Assembly: GCF_011290685.1 (NCBI RefSeq)
Contig: NZ_JAANYN010000016.1
Coordinates: 1 to 64,000, forward strand
Reading direction: 5' to 3'
From: Cyclobacterium plantarum
GTDB taxonomy: Bacteria > Bacteroidota > Bacteroidia > Cytophagales > Cyclobacteriaceae
Length of the DNA stretch: 64,000 nucleotides
The notes beneath the pieces are model-generated. The model was not told where the DNA came from. It searched no databases and worked only from the letters and a program-made list of their open reading frames with translations. The position numbers and the translations under genes were made by a program. Position 1 is the stretch's first letter. Each line of letters starts with the position of its first letter. Positions 10,481 through 18,952 of the stretch are shown piece by piece.

Positions 10481-11725
10481 TTATTCATAACGCAATGATT
10501 CTATGGGGTCCAACCGGCTGGCTTTGTAAGCCGGCAACAGCCCGGAGAACAAGCCGACCAAAACACATACGACAAAGGCAAAAATTATCCAGACCCATGG
10601 AATCAAAAAACCTCCCGGACCCACTGAATTTCCTACCAGGTTTCCGATACCGATCCCCATTAATACTCCCAAAATTCCTCCAAGAACACAGATCACTATG
10701 GCTTCAATCAGAAACTGCTGCCTAATCCGCTGAGGTGTCGCTCCCAGGGCCTTTCGGATCCCGATTTCCCTTGTTCTTTCAGTTACGGAGACCAACATGA
10801 TATTCATCAGGCCAATGGCTGCCCCCAACAAAGTGATAAACCCGATGCCAAAGCCGCCGATCCTGAGAAATCCTGCAATCTCCTCCAAACTTTCTCCCAG
10901 GGTTTGCGATTTCACCACTTCAAAGGAATCCTCCATACCTATGGCATCCTCACGGATGGATCGCATGATGCCTGTTGCCTGCCCCATTTCATAATCAAGT
11001 TTCAAGGGGTCTTTTCCCGCTACCGTTATAGAGTACCGAAAGGTGCCTCTTTGATCCAGGTTTCTCGCATTGAGGATGGGAATGACAATGGCCCTGTCTG
11101 CACCTGAATCTCCACCAACTCCTCCTTGTTTTTCCATGACGCCCACAATCGTGTAACGCCTGCCAAAAAAAGAAATGTAATTTCCTATGGGGTTTTCTCC
11201 CTTTTCAAACAAAGTACTTTGGATTTCTGTACCAATTACACAAACATTATTTCCATATTGAATTTCTATGTTACTGAAACTCCTTCCTTCTTCAATACTT
11301 ATTCCTTTGATCAAAAAGTAATTTTCGTCCCCTCCTATGATCCGGCTATTGGGATTGGTTTTCTTTGACCCTCTTTTTACCTCAGCAGAACCTGTCACAG
11401 AGGTGGTAATGGTAGATAAACCCCATTCGGAGTATTTGTCTTTAAACGCCTCCGACTCCCTGTAGGTTATATTTGGATAATTTTTCGGTGCAACCCCGGA
11501 GGAGGTGGCCCTTCCCCCGGAGAATCTTTTGCCCCGAACATCAAAATTATTTGCACCAAAACCGGAAAGACTTTCCTCAATCTGGGCCTTCATGGCATCT
11601 ATTGCCGTCAACATACCCACCAGGGAAGTAATGCCTATAGCAATGATCAAACCGGTCAAAATTGTCCGTAAAAGATTGGTTTTTACCGACCGGAAGGCCT
11701 CCCGTATATTTTCGATCAAATTCAT
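10481..11725 (-). CDS. MacB/FtsX-type ABC transporter permease
   Basis: 414 residues. One N-terminal membrane segment (about 18-42, [20 protein letters not shown]), a large extracytoplasmic MacB-PCD domain (about 45-270), then three membrane segments in a FtsX domain (about 285-405) with the typical [15 protein letters not shown] coupling segment. Such permeases work with a LolD/MacB-type ATPase in lipoprotein release, peptide efflux or envelope stress, by mechanotransmission rather than channel transport. No ATPase gene is adjacent, so the partner must be elsewhere. The 111 bp upstream (11726-11836) separate it from the lpxK-porin-miaE group. Confidence 0.9.
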   Translation of the reverse strand: MNLIENIREAFRSVKTNLLRTILTGLIIAIGITSLVGMLTAIDAMKAQIEESLSGFGANNFDVRGKRFSGGRATSSGVAPKNYPNITYRESEAFKDKYSEWGLSTITTSVTGSAEVKRGSKKTNPNSRIIGGDENYFLIKGISIEEGRSFSNIEIQYGNNVCVIGTEIQSTLFEKGENPIGNYISFFGRRYTIVGVMEKQGGVGGDSGADRAIVIPILNARNLDQRGTFRYSITVAGKDPLKLDYEMGQATGIMRSIREDAIGMEDSFEVVKSQTLGESLEEIAGFLRIGGFGIGFITLLGAAIGLMNIMLVSVTERTREIGIRKALGATPQRIRQQFLIEAIVICVLGGILGVLMGIGIGNLVGNSVGPGGFLIPWVWIIFAFVVCVLVGLFSGLLPAYKASRLDPIESLRYE

Positions 11726-11836
11726 GCTTTGTCCGTAAATGGCCGCTTTTGAAAATATGGACCAACTATTTCGATAATATTAACCATTTATTGTTTTTGC
11801 ACAAAGGAATTCAGAGAATTTAACTTTTAACTCCTG

Positions 11837-12448
11837 CTAATGCATTCGGTCTCCCCTGATAGCCAAATGCTCCATCACTCCTTTTTCAAAGGCCAGCCAC
11901 TCTGCCCAGCGTTGATCCACCTTGCCCGGATCATTATAGGATTTTGCCAGTTGTATGAAATTTACGTAATGACCGGCCTCGGAAATCATCAGTTCGTGAT
12001 AAAACTGTTTCAACTCCTCATCGGCTAGATTTTTCCAAAGGATTTTGAAACGCTCACAGGAACGGGCCTCAATCAGCGCATTCATCAGCAAATGCTCCGT
12101 CAATTGGTCTGTCCTGCTTCCGCCTTTCCGCACAAAACCTTGCAATTGAACCACATATTCATCCTTTCTGGGGAATCCAAATTTATACCCCCGCTTTCGG
12201 ATTTGCTCCATGACGGATTCAAAATGCGCCCACTCCTCAGCAACTACAGGAACAAGAACATCCACCATCCGTTCATATTCCGGAAATTTGATAATCAGGG
12301 AAATGCAGGAGGAAGCTGCTTTCTGTTCGCAATAGGCATGATCCACCAATATCTCTTCCAGGCTCATTTTCGCTACATCCACCCAGCGGGGATCGGTGGG
12401 CAATTGTAGCCGCAACATTTTTTGCTTTGTCGATTCCTGCCAATCCAT
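11837..12448 (-). CDS. miaE: tRNA-(ms2io6A)-hydroxylase-like di-iron protein
   Basis: 203 residues from the ATG at 12448; a TTG two codons earlier is less likely. The protein is a ferritin-like helix bundle with the pattern of di-iron ligands expected of MiaE: E/H in DHAYCEQKAASS, EEWAHFESV, EARSCERF and SEAGHYVNF. MiaE hydroxylates the isopentenyl side chain of the modified adenosine at tRNA position 37, using O2. It follows the putative porin gene by 8 bp and is probably the last gene of an lpxK-porin-miaE transcript. The family match is good; the exact tRNA substrate in Bacteroidota is less certain. Confidence 0.85.
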   Translation of the reverse strand: MDWQESTKQKMLRLQLPTDPRWVDVAKMSLEEILVDHAYCEQKAASSCISLIIKFPEYERMVDVLVPVVAEEWAHFESVMEQIRKRGYKFGFPRKDEYVVQLQGFVRKGGSRTDQLTEHLLMNALIEARSCERFKILWKNLADEELKQFYHELMISEAGHYVNFIQLAKSYNDPGKVDQRWAEWLAFEKGVMEHLAIRGDRMH

Positions 12449-12456
12449 GTTCAAAT

Positions 12457-14367
12457 TTAATCAAAGAAATACCAACTGATTCCCAGGTCCAGCATATTTT
12501 TTAAACCCGTATAACCGGGTGTTACAAAGTAGCCATCATTCTCCAGGTACCCTGCATTCAGGTGATTGTACCTGAAAAGCACCCTGGTGCGGTTGATCCT
12601 AAAGTTTAAAAAAGCATCCGCCACAGGATAAGCATAAACGTTGAAATCATTCTGCAGGTAAAATTGCTGGGTGGAGGGCATGTATGCGGGTGCGAAATTA
12701 TCTGAGCGGTACCTTACTTCCAGACCCAACTGCACATACACGTTTTCATCAAATAAGGGGCCGTCAAAAAACACCCTGGAATTGACAAAAACTTCAGGAA
12801 TCCGGAATTTATCAGCTGCACCACCGGTGATCAGGGTATAATATGCCTCAGACTGCCAGTGAAATTTACCGGCAAAGATAAAATGGGCATTCAGTCCGGG
12901 GATCACCATAAATGCTTCTGAGGAAGCTTGTTCGGGTACCTGCTCTTCATTGTAATACACATAATTGTTGATCCGGTTAATGGTAAGGTTGGGCCTTATT
13001 TTAAAATGGGTGAAATCAGCTTTAATGGTCCCTTTAATCTGATCCACCCCCGTATTGGAAAAGTCGTTGTCCCATTGGTAATGATTGCCCTGGTATCTTT
13101 CCTGGGCCAGAGTGGGCTTGTACAAAGCTTTGGTGTAACTGATGTCCAGAAAAGGGGAGATAAATAATCCACTGACCCTGTAGCCATCGGGAATCAGGTA
13201 TTCACCTTCTGCCTCAAACACCCAATTTTCATTGATCTCACCCCTCAATGCCCCACCCAGATACAACTCTGTAAATGAATTGTTGGATGAAAAAAACCTG
13301 CTGGCCATTCTTCCGGAACGAAATTTCAGGTATGCATTGTAATAGACAGGACCAAAATCCCCCTTAAAACCCATCTCATTTCTCCACTCAGAAAAATGAT
13401 TGTGGTTGTTGGTGGTATCTGTTTTGCTGTGCACCAGGCTGGTATCAGAAGAGATGAACCGGTTATCATTAAAAAAAGCCGCATCGGATGTCCCCAGGTC
13501 ACTAAAAAAAGTCACTTCCTGCTTTTTCTTATCGAAAACATGATACACCTGCCAGCCTTTCAATAATTCGTATTCATGATAAAGGTGATATTCCTGACGC
13601 AAATCAACGGCTTTGGAGTTCCTCAGCCAGACTTTAGAGTCTTCATAGGTAAAATAAAGCGAGGTAGTATCGATCTCCGGCGGGATGATCCCCCCCTGCT
13701 CGTTGACATTATGCTTCATTCTCGAAAAACTGGCCAGGAGCCGGTACTTTCCATTTTCAGAATGGTAATTGGTATGCATTTCATAAGAATCATTGACCAC
13801 GTTGTTATCGTCCCTGCGCGTGGGATTTAAAGTCTTCCTTGCGCGTATTGTGCGGTAGGCAATCCCCACATTCCAATTGGGTTTGATATTCCGGACAAAT
13901 TCCACATCCAGCTTATTGCGGTTTCCGCCACCAAAAAAAGCCGCAATATGGGTATGGGGAGATTTGGTATCATAATACCTGATGCTGTCCGTGGTATTGT
14001 GGTACAGGTCATATGCCTCAAAACCTGAGGTGCTGCCTATCTGTTCGGGCACATCGTAAAATATGGGCCTGGCTGCCGTTCCCAAATTTGCAAGATCCTG
14101 GTATTTGTACCAGGTGTCCGCCACGGCTTCATAATTGTGGAAGCCTGTAAGTGAGGTATCCAGCTCCATTTTTTCAAACCGGTTGTTCCTTACCGATTTT
14201 TCATAAAAATAAAGAGAAGTGTTGGGACCGTATACCATCTTGGTAGAATCGTCCAACAGGCCTCTCCTGGGACTGTTCTCATCCCCATCCTCCACAGTTG
14301 TTTGCTGGGCGAATAAAGGAAGCTCCCATGACAACAAAATAGCCAACACAATAAAAAAGAGTCTCAT
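12457..14367 (-). CDS. Putative porin, outer-membrane beta-barrel
   Basis: 636 residues from ATG 14367, which gives a clean signal peptide (MRLFFIVLAILLSWELPLFA). An upstream TTG in frame would overlap lpxK and is not needed. The body is made of alternating amphipathic strands rich in Y, N and R and ends in an aromatic residue pair before the terminal D (SWYFFD), typical of outer-membrane barrels; overall it resembles the Bacteroidota putative porin family PF14121. Role: probably passive uptake or an unknown outer-membrane function. The start is 1 bp after the lpxK stop (14369), so the two are almost surely translated from one mRNA. Confidence 0.85.
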   Translation of the reverse strand: MRLFFIVLAILLSWELPLFAQQTTVEDGDENSPRRGLLDDSTKMVYGPNTSLYFYEKSVRNNRFEKMELDTSLTGFHNYEAVADTWYKYQDLANLGTAARPIFYDVPEQIGSTSGFEAYDLYHNTTDSIRYYDTKSPHTHIAAFFGGGNRNKLDVEFVRNIKPNWNVGIAYRTIRARKTLNPTRRDDNNVVNDSYEMHTNYHSENGKYRLLASFSRMKHNVNEQGGIIPPEIDTTSLYFTYEDSKVWLRNSKAVDLRQEYHLYHEYELLKGWQVYHVFDKKKQEVTFFSDLGTSDAAFFNDNRFISSDTSLVHSKTDTTNNHNHFSEWRNEMGFKGDFGPVYYNAYLKFRSGRMASRFFSSNNSFTELYLGGALRGEINENWVFEAEGEYLIPDGYRVSGLFISPFLDISYTKALYKPTLAQERYQGNHYQWDNDFSNTGVDQIKGTIKADFTHFKIRPNLTINRINNYVYYNEEQVPEQASSEAFMVIPGLNAHFIFAGKFHWQSEAYYTLITGGAADKFRIPEVFVNSRVFFDGPLFDENVYVQLGLEVRYRSDNFAPAYMPSTQQFYLQNDFNVYAYPVADAFLNFRINRTRVLFRYNHLNAGYLENDGYFVTPGYTGLKNMLDLGISWYFFD

Positions 14368-14368
14368 C

Positions 14369-15436
14369 CTAATTTTCAACGACGAAATTTTTTGATTTAA
14401 TCACTTCATGAACCCGATGCAGTAAATCCTGCTCATCGTTTTTCTCCATAACCACCTCAACGGGTAACGCAAAAATGGGCAAGTGCTGTAGTATTTTCAA
14501 TAACTTTTTATCTCTAAGCTTGCTGGCATCTTTCTCAGTGGTCACCAGGGCCGGCCTGGATTCCTTGTACTTATCACATACATTTCTGATTTTAAGCATG
14601 TCATTTTCGGAATACCGGTGGTGATCCGGAAAAGATATGACTTCAAGCACCTTGTGATTTTTATTCAATTCATTTAACATTGGCCGGTAATCCACTATTC
14701 CTGTGAGCAGGATCAGGTTTTTATGATGCCTCATTTCTCCGGCCGCTAAAGGATATGGTTTGCCGTAACGCAACCCGGCAAAATAAACTGGGACTTCCGC
14801 TCTGGTATATCTTTTTATGCTTCCTGTAATCACCTTTTTTTCCTCCGGTGAAATCGAATCAGGACATTTGGTTACGACCACTGCATCTGCCCTGTTGGCA
14901 TTTTTCCTTCCCTCGCGGAGTCTGCCCATCGGCAAAAGAAAATCTTCGTAAAATGGTTGTCCGTAAGTAGTCAATAACACATACAAATCTGCTTTCAGGT
15001 AGCGGTGTTGGTAAGCGTCATCCAGCAATATGCCCTGCACCCCATCCTCTGCCGCCAAAATCATGGGGATGGCCAGTATCCTTTCTTCTCCTACTGCTAC
15101 CCGAACTTTATCCTTAAATTTGGCATATATCTGAAAAGGCTCATCGCCTATTTCTAATGGTCCTACCGAACCATCAGCAAGAATAAATCCCCTTGTTTTG
15201 CGACCGTACCCCCTGCTCAATACGGCAAGATTTAGTTTGGGAGTAAGGTGTTTGATCAAAAATTCCACGAAGGGTGTTTTGCCCGTCCCTCCCACAGCAA
15301 GGTTGCCTGCCACAATGGTAGGCACCTCAAATTGCTGACTTCTTTTTAATCCCGCATCGAACAAATGATTTCGAAAGGCAGTGATTCCCCCGTAAAGCAT
15401 AGCAAAAGGAAATAACAAAAAGTCAGGGAAGCGCAT
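14369..15436 (-). CDS. lpxK: Tetraacyldisaccharide 4'-kinase
   Basis: 355 residues. LpxK phosphorylates the 4' position of the lipid A precursor disaccharide at the inner membrane. It shows the LpxK P-loop (VAGNLAVGGTGKTPFVEFL, about 42-60), the LLDDAYQHR segment (about 138-146) and an N-terminal hydrophobic anchor. Length agrees with the family. It opens a minus-strand group with the porin and miaE genes. On the minus strand a TATATTTG element (plus 15474-15481) fits the -7 box consensus in the short gap to the divergent Nif3-like gene. Confidence 0.95.
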   Translation of the reverse strand: MRFPDFLLFPFAMLYGGITAFRNHLFDAGLKRSQQFEVPTIVAGNLAVGGTGKTPFVEFLIKHLTPKLNLAVLSRGYGRKTRGFILADGSVGPLEIGDEPFQIYAKFKDKVRVAVGEERILAIPMILAAEDGVQGILLDDAYQHRYLKADLYVLLTTYGQPFYEDFLLPMGRLREGRKNANRADAVVVTKCPDSISPEEKKVITGSIKRYTRAEVPVYFAGLRYGKPYPLAAGEMRHHKNLILLTGIVDYRPMLNELNKNHKVLEVISFPDHHRYSENDMLKIRNVCDKYKESRPALVTTEKDASKLRDKKLLKILQHLPIFALPVEVVMEKNDEQDLLHRVHEVIKSKNFVVEN

Positions 15437-15450
15437 TGTGGTTTTTTTTG

Positions 15451-15458
15451 TAGTTTTG
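15451..15458 (+). promoter_or_regulatory. Candidate -7 box (TAGTTTTG) for the Nif3-like gene
   Basis: TAGTTTTG fits TAnnTTTG of Bacteroidota promoters. Transcription would start near 15463-15466, leaving about 16 nt before ATG 15481; this favours ATG 15481 over the in-frame TTG at 15460. A good TTTG at -33 is not present, so it remains a candidate. Confidence 0.4.
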
Positions 15459-15480
15459 ATTGAAAAACAAAAGCAAATAT

Positions 15481-16581
15481 ATGGTTTATTTGATTAAGGA
15501 TATCATTTCTCATTTAGAATCCATTGCCCCACCCCCATACCAGGAAAGCTATGACAATTCCCAACTACTGGTGGGTAACCCCGACAGCCCTGTGGAAGGC
15601 ATTCTCTGTGCGCTCGATGTCACAGAAGCTGTAGTGGAAGAGGCCAAAAGCAAAGGGTGTAACCTGATCATTGCCCACCACCCCATCCTGTTTAAAGGGC
15701 TCAAAAGCCTTACCGGGAAAAATTATGTGGAAAGGACCGTCATCAAAGCCATAAAAGAGGATATTGCCATCTATGCCATTCACACCAACCTGGATGCGGT
15801 AGATCAGGGGGTTAATCAAAAAATCGCTCAAAAAATCGGCCTTTCCGAAACAAGAATATTGGCCCCGAAAAAAGGTGTTTTGACCAAACTGACCACATTT
15901 ATCCCCAAAGAGAAAGCCGGGGAAGTCCTTCAAGCTTTGTATAAGGCCGGCGCTGGTAATATTGGTAATTACTCGCATTGTAGTTTTCAAACAGAGGGCC
16001 AGGGCAGCTTCCTTCCCATGGAAAATGCCCAACCCAGTATAGGTTCCCGGGGAAAAGAAGAAATGGTGACAGAAAAAAGAGTGGAATTGATGTTTCCCAG
16101 TCACCTGCAATCAAAAATCATTCATGAACTTAAAGTGGCTCATCCCTACGAGGAGGTGGCTTATTACCTGCATCCCCTGGAAAATGAGCACCAGGATGTA
16201 GGTTCGGGCATGATCGGACACCTGCCGGAGCCCCTGTCAGGAATGGATTTTCTGGAGCATCTTAAAAAATCCATGGGACTACAAGTATTGAAACATACGG
16301 CTATTTTGGACAAGAAAGTAAGCAAGGTAGCTCTTTGCGGAGGTGCAGGAATATTTCTATTGGGCCGGGCAATAAAATCAGGAGCCGATGTGTTTGTTAC
16401 GGCGGATGTTAAATACCACGATTTCTTTGAAGCGGATCAGCAGATTTTACTGGCTGACATTGGGCATTATGAAAGTGAAATTTACACAAAAGAACTTTTA
16501 AAAGATTTATTGTCGCAAAAATTTAGTAATATTGCAACCTATTTGACAAATATAGTTACAAATCCAATAAGTTACCTTTAG
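15481..16581 (+). CDS. Nif3-like dinuclear metal-center protein (DUF34/YbgI family)
   Basis: 366 residues from ATG 15481. The N- and C-terminal halves carry the conserved metal-binding motifs of the family (NLIIAHHPILFKG, IYAIHTNLDAVDQG and, near the end, ADIGHYESE), split by a YqfO-like inserted domain (about 135-240) as in the long bacterial forms. The protein forms toroidal hexamers in relatives; the reaction is not firmly established, with GTP cyclohydrolase-like and metal-insertion roles proposed. It lies 3 bp before a zinc-ribbon gene, a pairing common in bacteria, which suggests a linked role. Confidence 0.9.
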   Translation: MVYLIKDIISHLESIAPPPYQESYDNSQLLVGNPDSPVEGILCALDVTEAVVEEAKSKGCNLIIAHHPILFKGLKSLTGKNYVERTVIKAIKEDIAIYAIHTNLDAVDQGVNQKIAQKIGLSETRILAPKKGVLTKLTTFIPKEKAGEVLQALYKAGAGNIGNYSHCSFQTEGQGSFLPMENAQPSIGSRGKEEMVTEKRVELMFPSHLQSKIIHELKVAHPYEEVAYYLHPLENEHQDVGSGMIGHLPEPLSGMDFLEHLKKSMGLQVLKHTAILDKKVSKVALCGGAGIFLLGRAIKSGADVFVTADVKYHDFFEADQQILLADIGHYESEIYTKELLKDLLSQKFSNIATYLTNIVTNPISYL

Positions 16582-16584
16582 TAA

Positions 16585-17352
16585 ATGGAAAGTCCGGTCG
16601 CACAAAAACTAGAAGCTATTCTTAATCTTCAAAATATTGATTCCCGTTTAGATGCTATTTTTAAGGTGAGGGGAGCCCTTCCCGAAGAAGTCCAGGATTT
16701 GGAAGATGAAATCATCGGCTATGAAACACGGTTGAGCAAATTCAATTCTGATATATCGGCAACAGAGGATGAGATCAAAAAGCACAAAGATGCCATCAAG
16801 GAGTCTGAAAAACTGATCAAAAAATATCAGGACCAGCAGATGAATGTGAGAAACAACCGGGAATACGATGCCATTACCAAAGAATTGGAATTACAGGATC
16901 TTGAAATTCAAGTCTCCAAAAAGAAAATAGCTGAAGCACAAATTAGAATCGAGGAAAAACAAAAAGACATTGCCGATCTGAATGAAATCCTGAAAGACAG
17001 GCAAAATGACCTCGATCAGAAAAAAGGAGAATTGGACACCATAGTTTCAGAAAGTGAAACAGAAGAGAAAAAGCTCCGAAACGAAAGGGAAAAAGCTGCC
17101 AAAAAAGTAGAAGACCGGTTGATCAAGTCTTATGACAAAATCAGAAACAACGCAAAGAACGGTCTGGCAGTGGTCCTGGTAAAGAGGGGAGCCTGTGGTG
17201 GATGTTTCAATATAGTACCCCCTCAGCGGCAAGCTGAAATCAGGGAAAGGAAAAAAATCATTGTCTGCGAACACTGCGGAAGGATACTGGCAGGTGTAGA
17301 AGATGAAATCGTGGAAGAGCCAACGCCTAAAAGAAAAAGATCAAAAGCTTAA
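16585..17352 (+). CDS. C4 zinc-ribbon coiled-coil protein
   Basis: 255 residues. About 170 residues of charged heptad-like coiled coil come first, then a four-Cys zinc ribbon (ACGGCF near 207-212 and CEHCG near 231-235), and a basic tail (PKRKRSKA). This is the architecture of the zf-RING_7 family, which includes Helicobacter HP0958/FlgZ and chlamydial CT398, proteins that act as adaptors for RNA, sigma factor or secretion parts. The function here is unknown. It is translated together with the Nif3-like gene (3-bp gap) and followed by a good terminator. Confidence 0.88.
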   Translation: MESPVAQKLEAILNLQNIDSRLDAIFKVRGALPEEVQDLEDEIIGYETRLSKFNSDISATEDEIKKHKDAIKESEKLIKKYQDQQMNVRNNREYDAITKELELQDLEIQVSKKKIAEAQIRIEEKQKDIADLNEILKDRQNDLDQKKGELDTIVSESETEEKKLRNEREKAAKKVEDRLIKSYDKIRNNAKNGLAVVLVKRGACGGCFNIVPPQRQAEIRERKKIIVCEHCGRILAGVEDEIVEEPTPKRKRSKA

Positions 17353-17364
17353 ATCAATTTATAT

Positions 17365-17390
17365 AAACCGGATAAATCCGGTTTTTTTTT
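17365..17390 (+). terminator. Intrinsic terminator after the zinc-ribbon gene
   Basis: AAACCGGA (17365-17372) pairs perfectly with TCCGGTTT (17377-17384) around a TAAA loop and is followed by a T run to 17390. It ends the Nif3-zinc ribbon transcript 13 bp after the stop codon. Confidence 0.9.
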
Positions 17391-17443
17391 GAATCCAATT
17401 TATTTTTTGTTTCGTATATATTAATTACATATATTACGATTCT

Positions 17444-17854
17444 ATGAAAACAGTTATTTTAGCATTAACCCTAATTGCCTTTAGTCAGGTTTCCTTTGCA
17501 AAAGAAGGTCCTGAAAAGACTTTTTTAATTATTTTTAATGAAGCGGAATTAAAACGCATTCAGTCAAGTCCTGCAAAGGTGGAATTGAATTTTTTAAGTG
17601 CCTTTGAAACCAAGGCCTATGGTGGGAATTCAGAAAGGGCATTGATGGTAACAGTCCCCTTTGCTGATTGGACCGTGTGTGAAATGGGAAATATCCTAGT
17701 AAAAATAACTGAAGATAAAGAAGTCCCTTTGGATAACATTGCTTTCCGGATCATAGACCTGAATGAATGCCAGGAGAATTTCAAGGCCTTGCTTTCTGAT
17801 TCAGAAGATCAAAGGCAAAGCAAAAAAACCGCTACCATCAAACTTACTTTATAG
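17444..17854 (+). CDS. Small exported protein of unknown function
   Basis: 136 residues. A clear signal peptide (MKTVILALTLIAFSQVSFA, cleavage before KEG) leads a short domain with two Cys (about 85 and 107) that could form a disulfide after export. I do not recognise a family. It has its own region after the terminator at 17390, and its 3' end overlaps the convergent phosphatase gene by 11 bp, which suggests that the two genes are not strongly transcribed together. A periplasmic location is likely. Confidence 0.75.
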   Translation: MKTVILALTLIAFSQVSFAKEGPEKTFLIIFNEAELKRIQSSPAKVELNFLSAFETKAYGGNSERALMVTVPFADWTVCEMGNILVKITEDKEVPLDNIAFRIIDLNECQENFKALLSDSEDQRQSKKTATIKLTL

Positions 17855-18473
17855 CCTCCATTTTTTTAAGCGGAGAAGGGTGGTATTTATCCAGATATAT
17901 CTGACCATTTTCAGCCTGGTGCAATTCATAGCAACATAGGTTTTCATGCCTGAAGACATCCATATAGCGGAGGTCATATCCAAGTAATAACGTCATTAAA
18001 ATACGGATAGCTCTGCCATGCATGCAAATCAAAATATGAGCCCCCCCCTGGTCTAAAATATAATGCATGGCCCTGCTCAGGCGTTTTGCCACATCTACCG
18101 GAGATTCTCCACCATTGATTTTGTTATCCAATTCTCCTGATGACCATTTATCCAACATGTTGAGATAATACTGATTTTCGTCGTGGTCCATAGGTAATCC
18201 TTCATAATTACCCCAGGAAATCTCGTTCAAATCCGGCAACTTTTCCTGGTATACTTCCTCATTCAAAAAATCCGCAATGGATTGTCTCGTTCGGATAAGG
18301 GAAGAATAATAAATATGATCGAAAGGAATATGCCTGAAATTTTTGTAAAAGGCTTTTGCTTGTTTAATTCCTGTTTCGTTGATGGGGGCATCGATCCCAC
18401 TTCCCTGCACCACCCCTTTGAGGTTATAATCCGTTTGCCCATGCCGTACCACATATATTTTTTTACTGCTCAA
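17844..18473 (-). CDS. Histidine phosphatase family protein (phosphoglycerate mutase-like)
   Basis: 209 residues. The RHG signature (VVRHGQTDYN, about 8-17), the second conserved Arg (SLIRTRQS), Glu (NEISWGNYEG) and His (ILICMHGRAIRIL) of the phosphohistidine fold are present. It is a small-molecule phosphatase; related proteins act on phosphoglycerate-like compounds or alpha-ribazole phosphate, and the substrate cannot be chosen here. The start appears to be TTG at 18473, since the RHG motif begins at residue 10 and no ATG lies close upstream. It diverges from the menaquinone cluster across 53 bp. Confidence 0.88.
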   Translation of the reverse strand: MSSKKIYVVRHGQTDYNLKGVVQGSGIDAPINETGIKQAKAFYKNFRHIPFDHIYYSSLIRTRQSIADFLNEEVYQEKLPDLNEISWGNYEGLPMDHDENQYYLNMLDKWSSGELDNKINGGESPVDVAKRLSRAMHYILDQGGAHILICMHGRAIRILMTLLLGYDLRYMDVFRHENLCCYELHQAENGQIYLDKYHPSPLKKMEAIK

Positions 18474-18480
18474 GATTCTC

Positions 18481-18488
18481 TATTTTTG
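18481..18488 (+). promoter_or_regulatory. Candidate -7 box (TATTTTTG) for the menaquinone cluster
   Basis: TATTTTTG fits the Bacteroidota TAnnTTTG box and lies 38 bp before the first ATG of the thioesterase-menF-menD group. The -33 TTTG is not evident, so confidence is modest. Confidence 0.4.
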
Positions 18489-18526
18489 ATTCCAAAATCA
18501 AAGAAAAAAATTTTATTGCATAAAAC

Positions 18527-18946
18527 ATGATATTTACTGAAAAACCGGATCTAAATTTTTTAAATCAAATCGGAAAGGAAAGCATGACCGGTTTTCTTGA
18601 GATTACTTACACAGCCATTGGAGATGATTTTCTGGAAGCCGCTATGCCTGTGGGACCAAAAACCAAACAACCATTTGGATTGTTACATGGGGGAGCCAGT
18701 GTGGTGTTGGCAGAAAGTCTCGGCTCGGTAGCAGCTTCCCTGACTTTGGAAAAAGACAAAGCCTATGCAGTGGGATTAGAGATCAATGCGAATCACCTGA
18801 GGCCGGTAAAGGAAGGAATTGTGACCGGAAGGGCCATGCCCATACATTTGGGCAAGAAAACCCAGGTTTGGGAAATAAAAATAAAGGACAACAAAGACAG
18901 ACTATCTTGCATCAGCCGCATTACCCTGGCCATTCTTGAAAAGTAA
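18527..18946 (+). CDS. menI: Hotdog-fold thioesterase, probable 1,4-dihydroxy-2-naphthoyl-CoA hydrolase
   Basis: 139 residues, the usual size for PaaI/YdiI-type thioesterases. The motif FGLLHGGASVVLAESLGSVA holds the oxyanion HGG and the catalytic Glu, as in E. coli YdiI. The gene sits 6 bp before menF and menD, which makes release of DHNA from DHNA-CoA in menaquinone synthesis the likely role. The family alone would also allow other acyl-CoA substrates, so the symbol rests on context. Confidence 0.85.
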   Translation: MIFTEKPDLNFLNQIGKESMTGFLEITYTAIGDDFLEAAMPVGPKTKQPFGLLHGGASVVLAESLGSVAASLTLEKDKAYAVGLEINANHLRPVKEGIVTGRAMPIHLGKKTQVWEIKIKDNKDRLSCISRITLAILEK

Positions 18947-18952
18947 GATTTT

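Noticed and set aside
15460-15480. TTG start for the Nif3-like gene, seven codons before ATG
   Set aside because: It lies on or beside a promoter-like box, adds nothing conserved, and ATG 15481 fits the family start.
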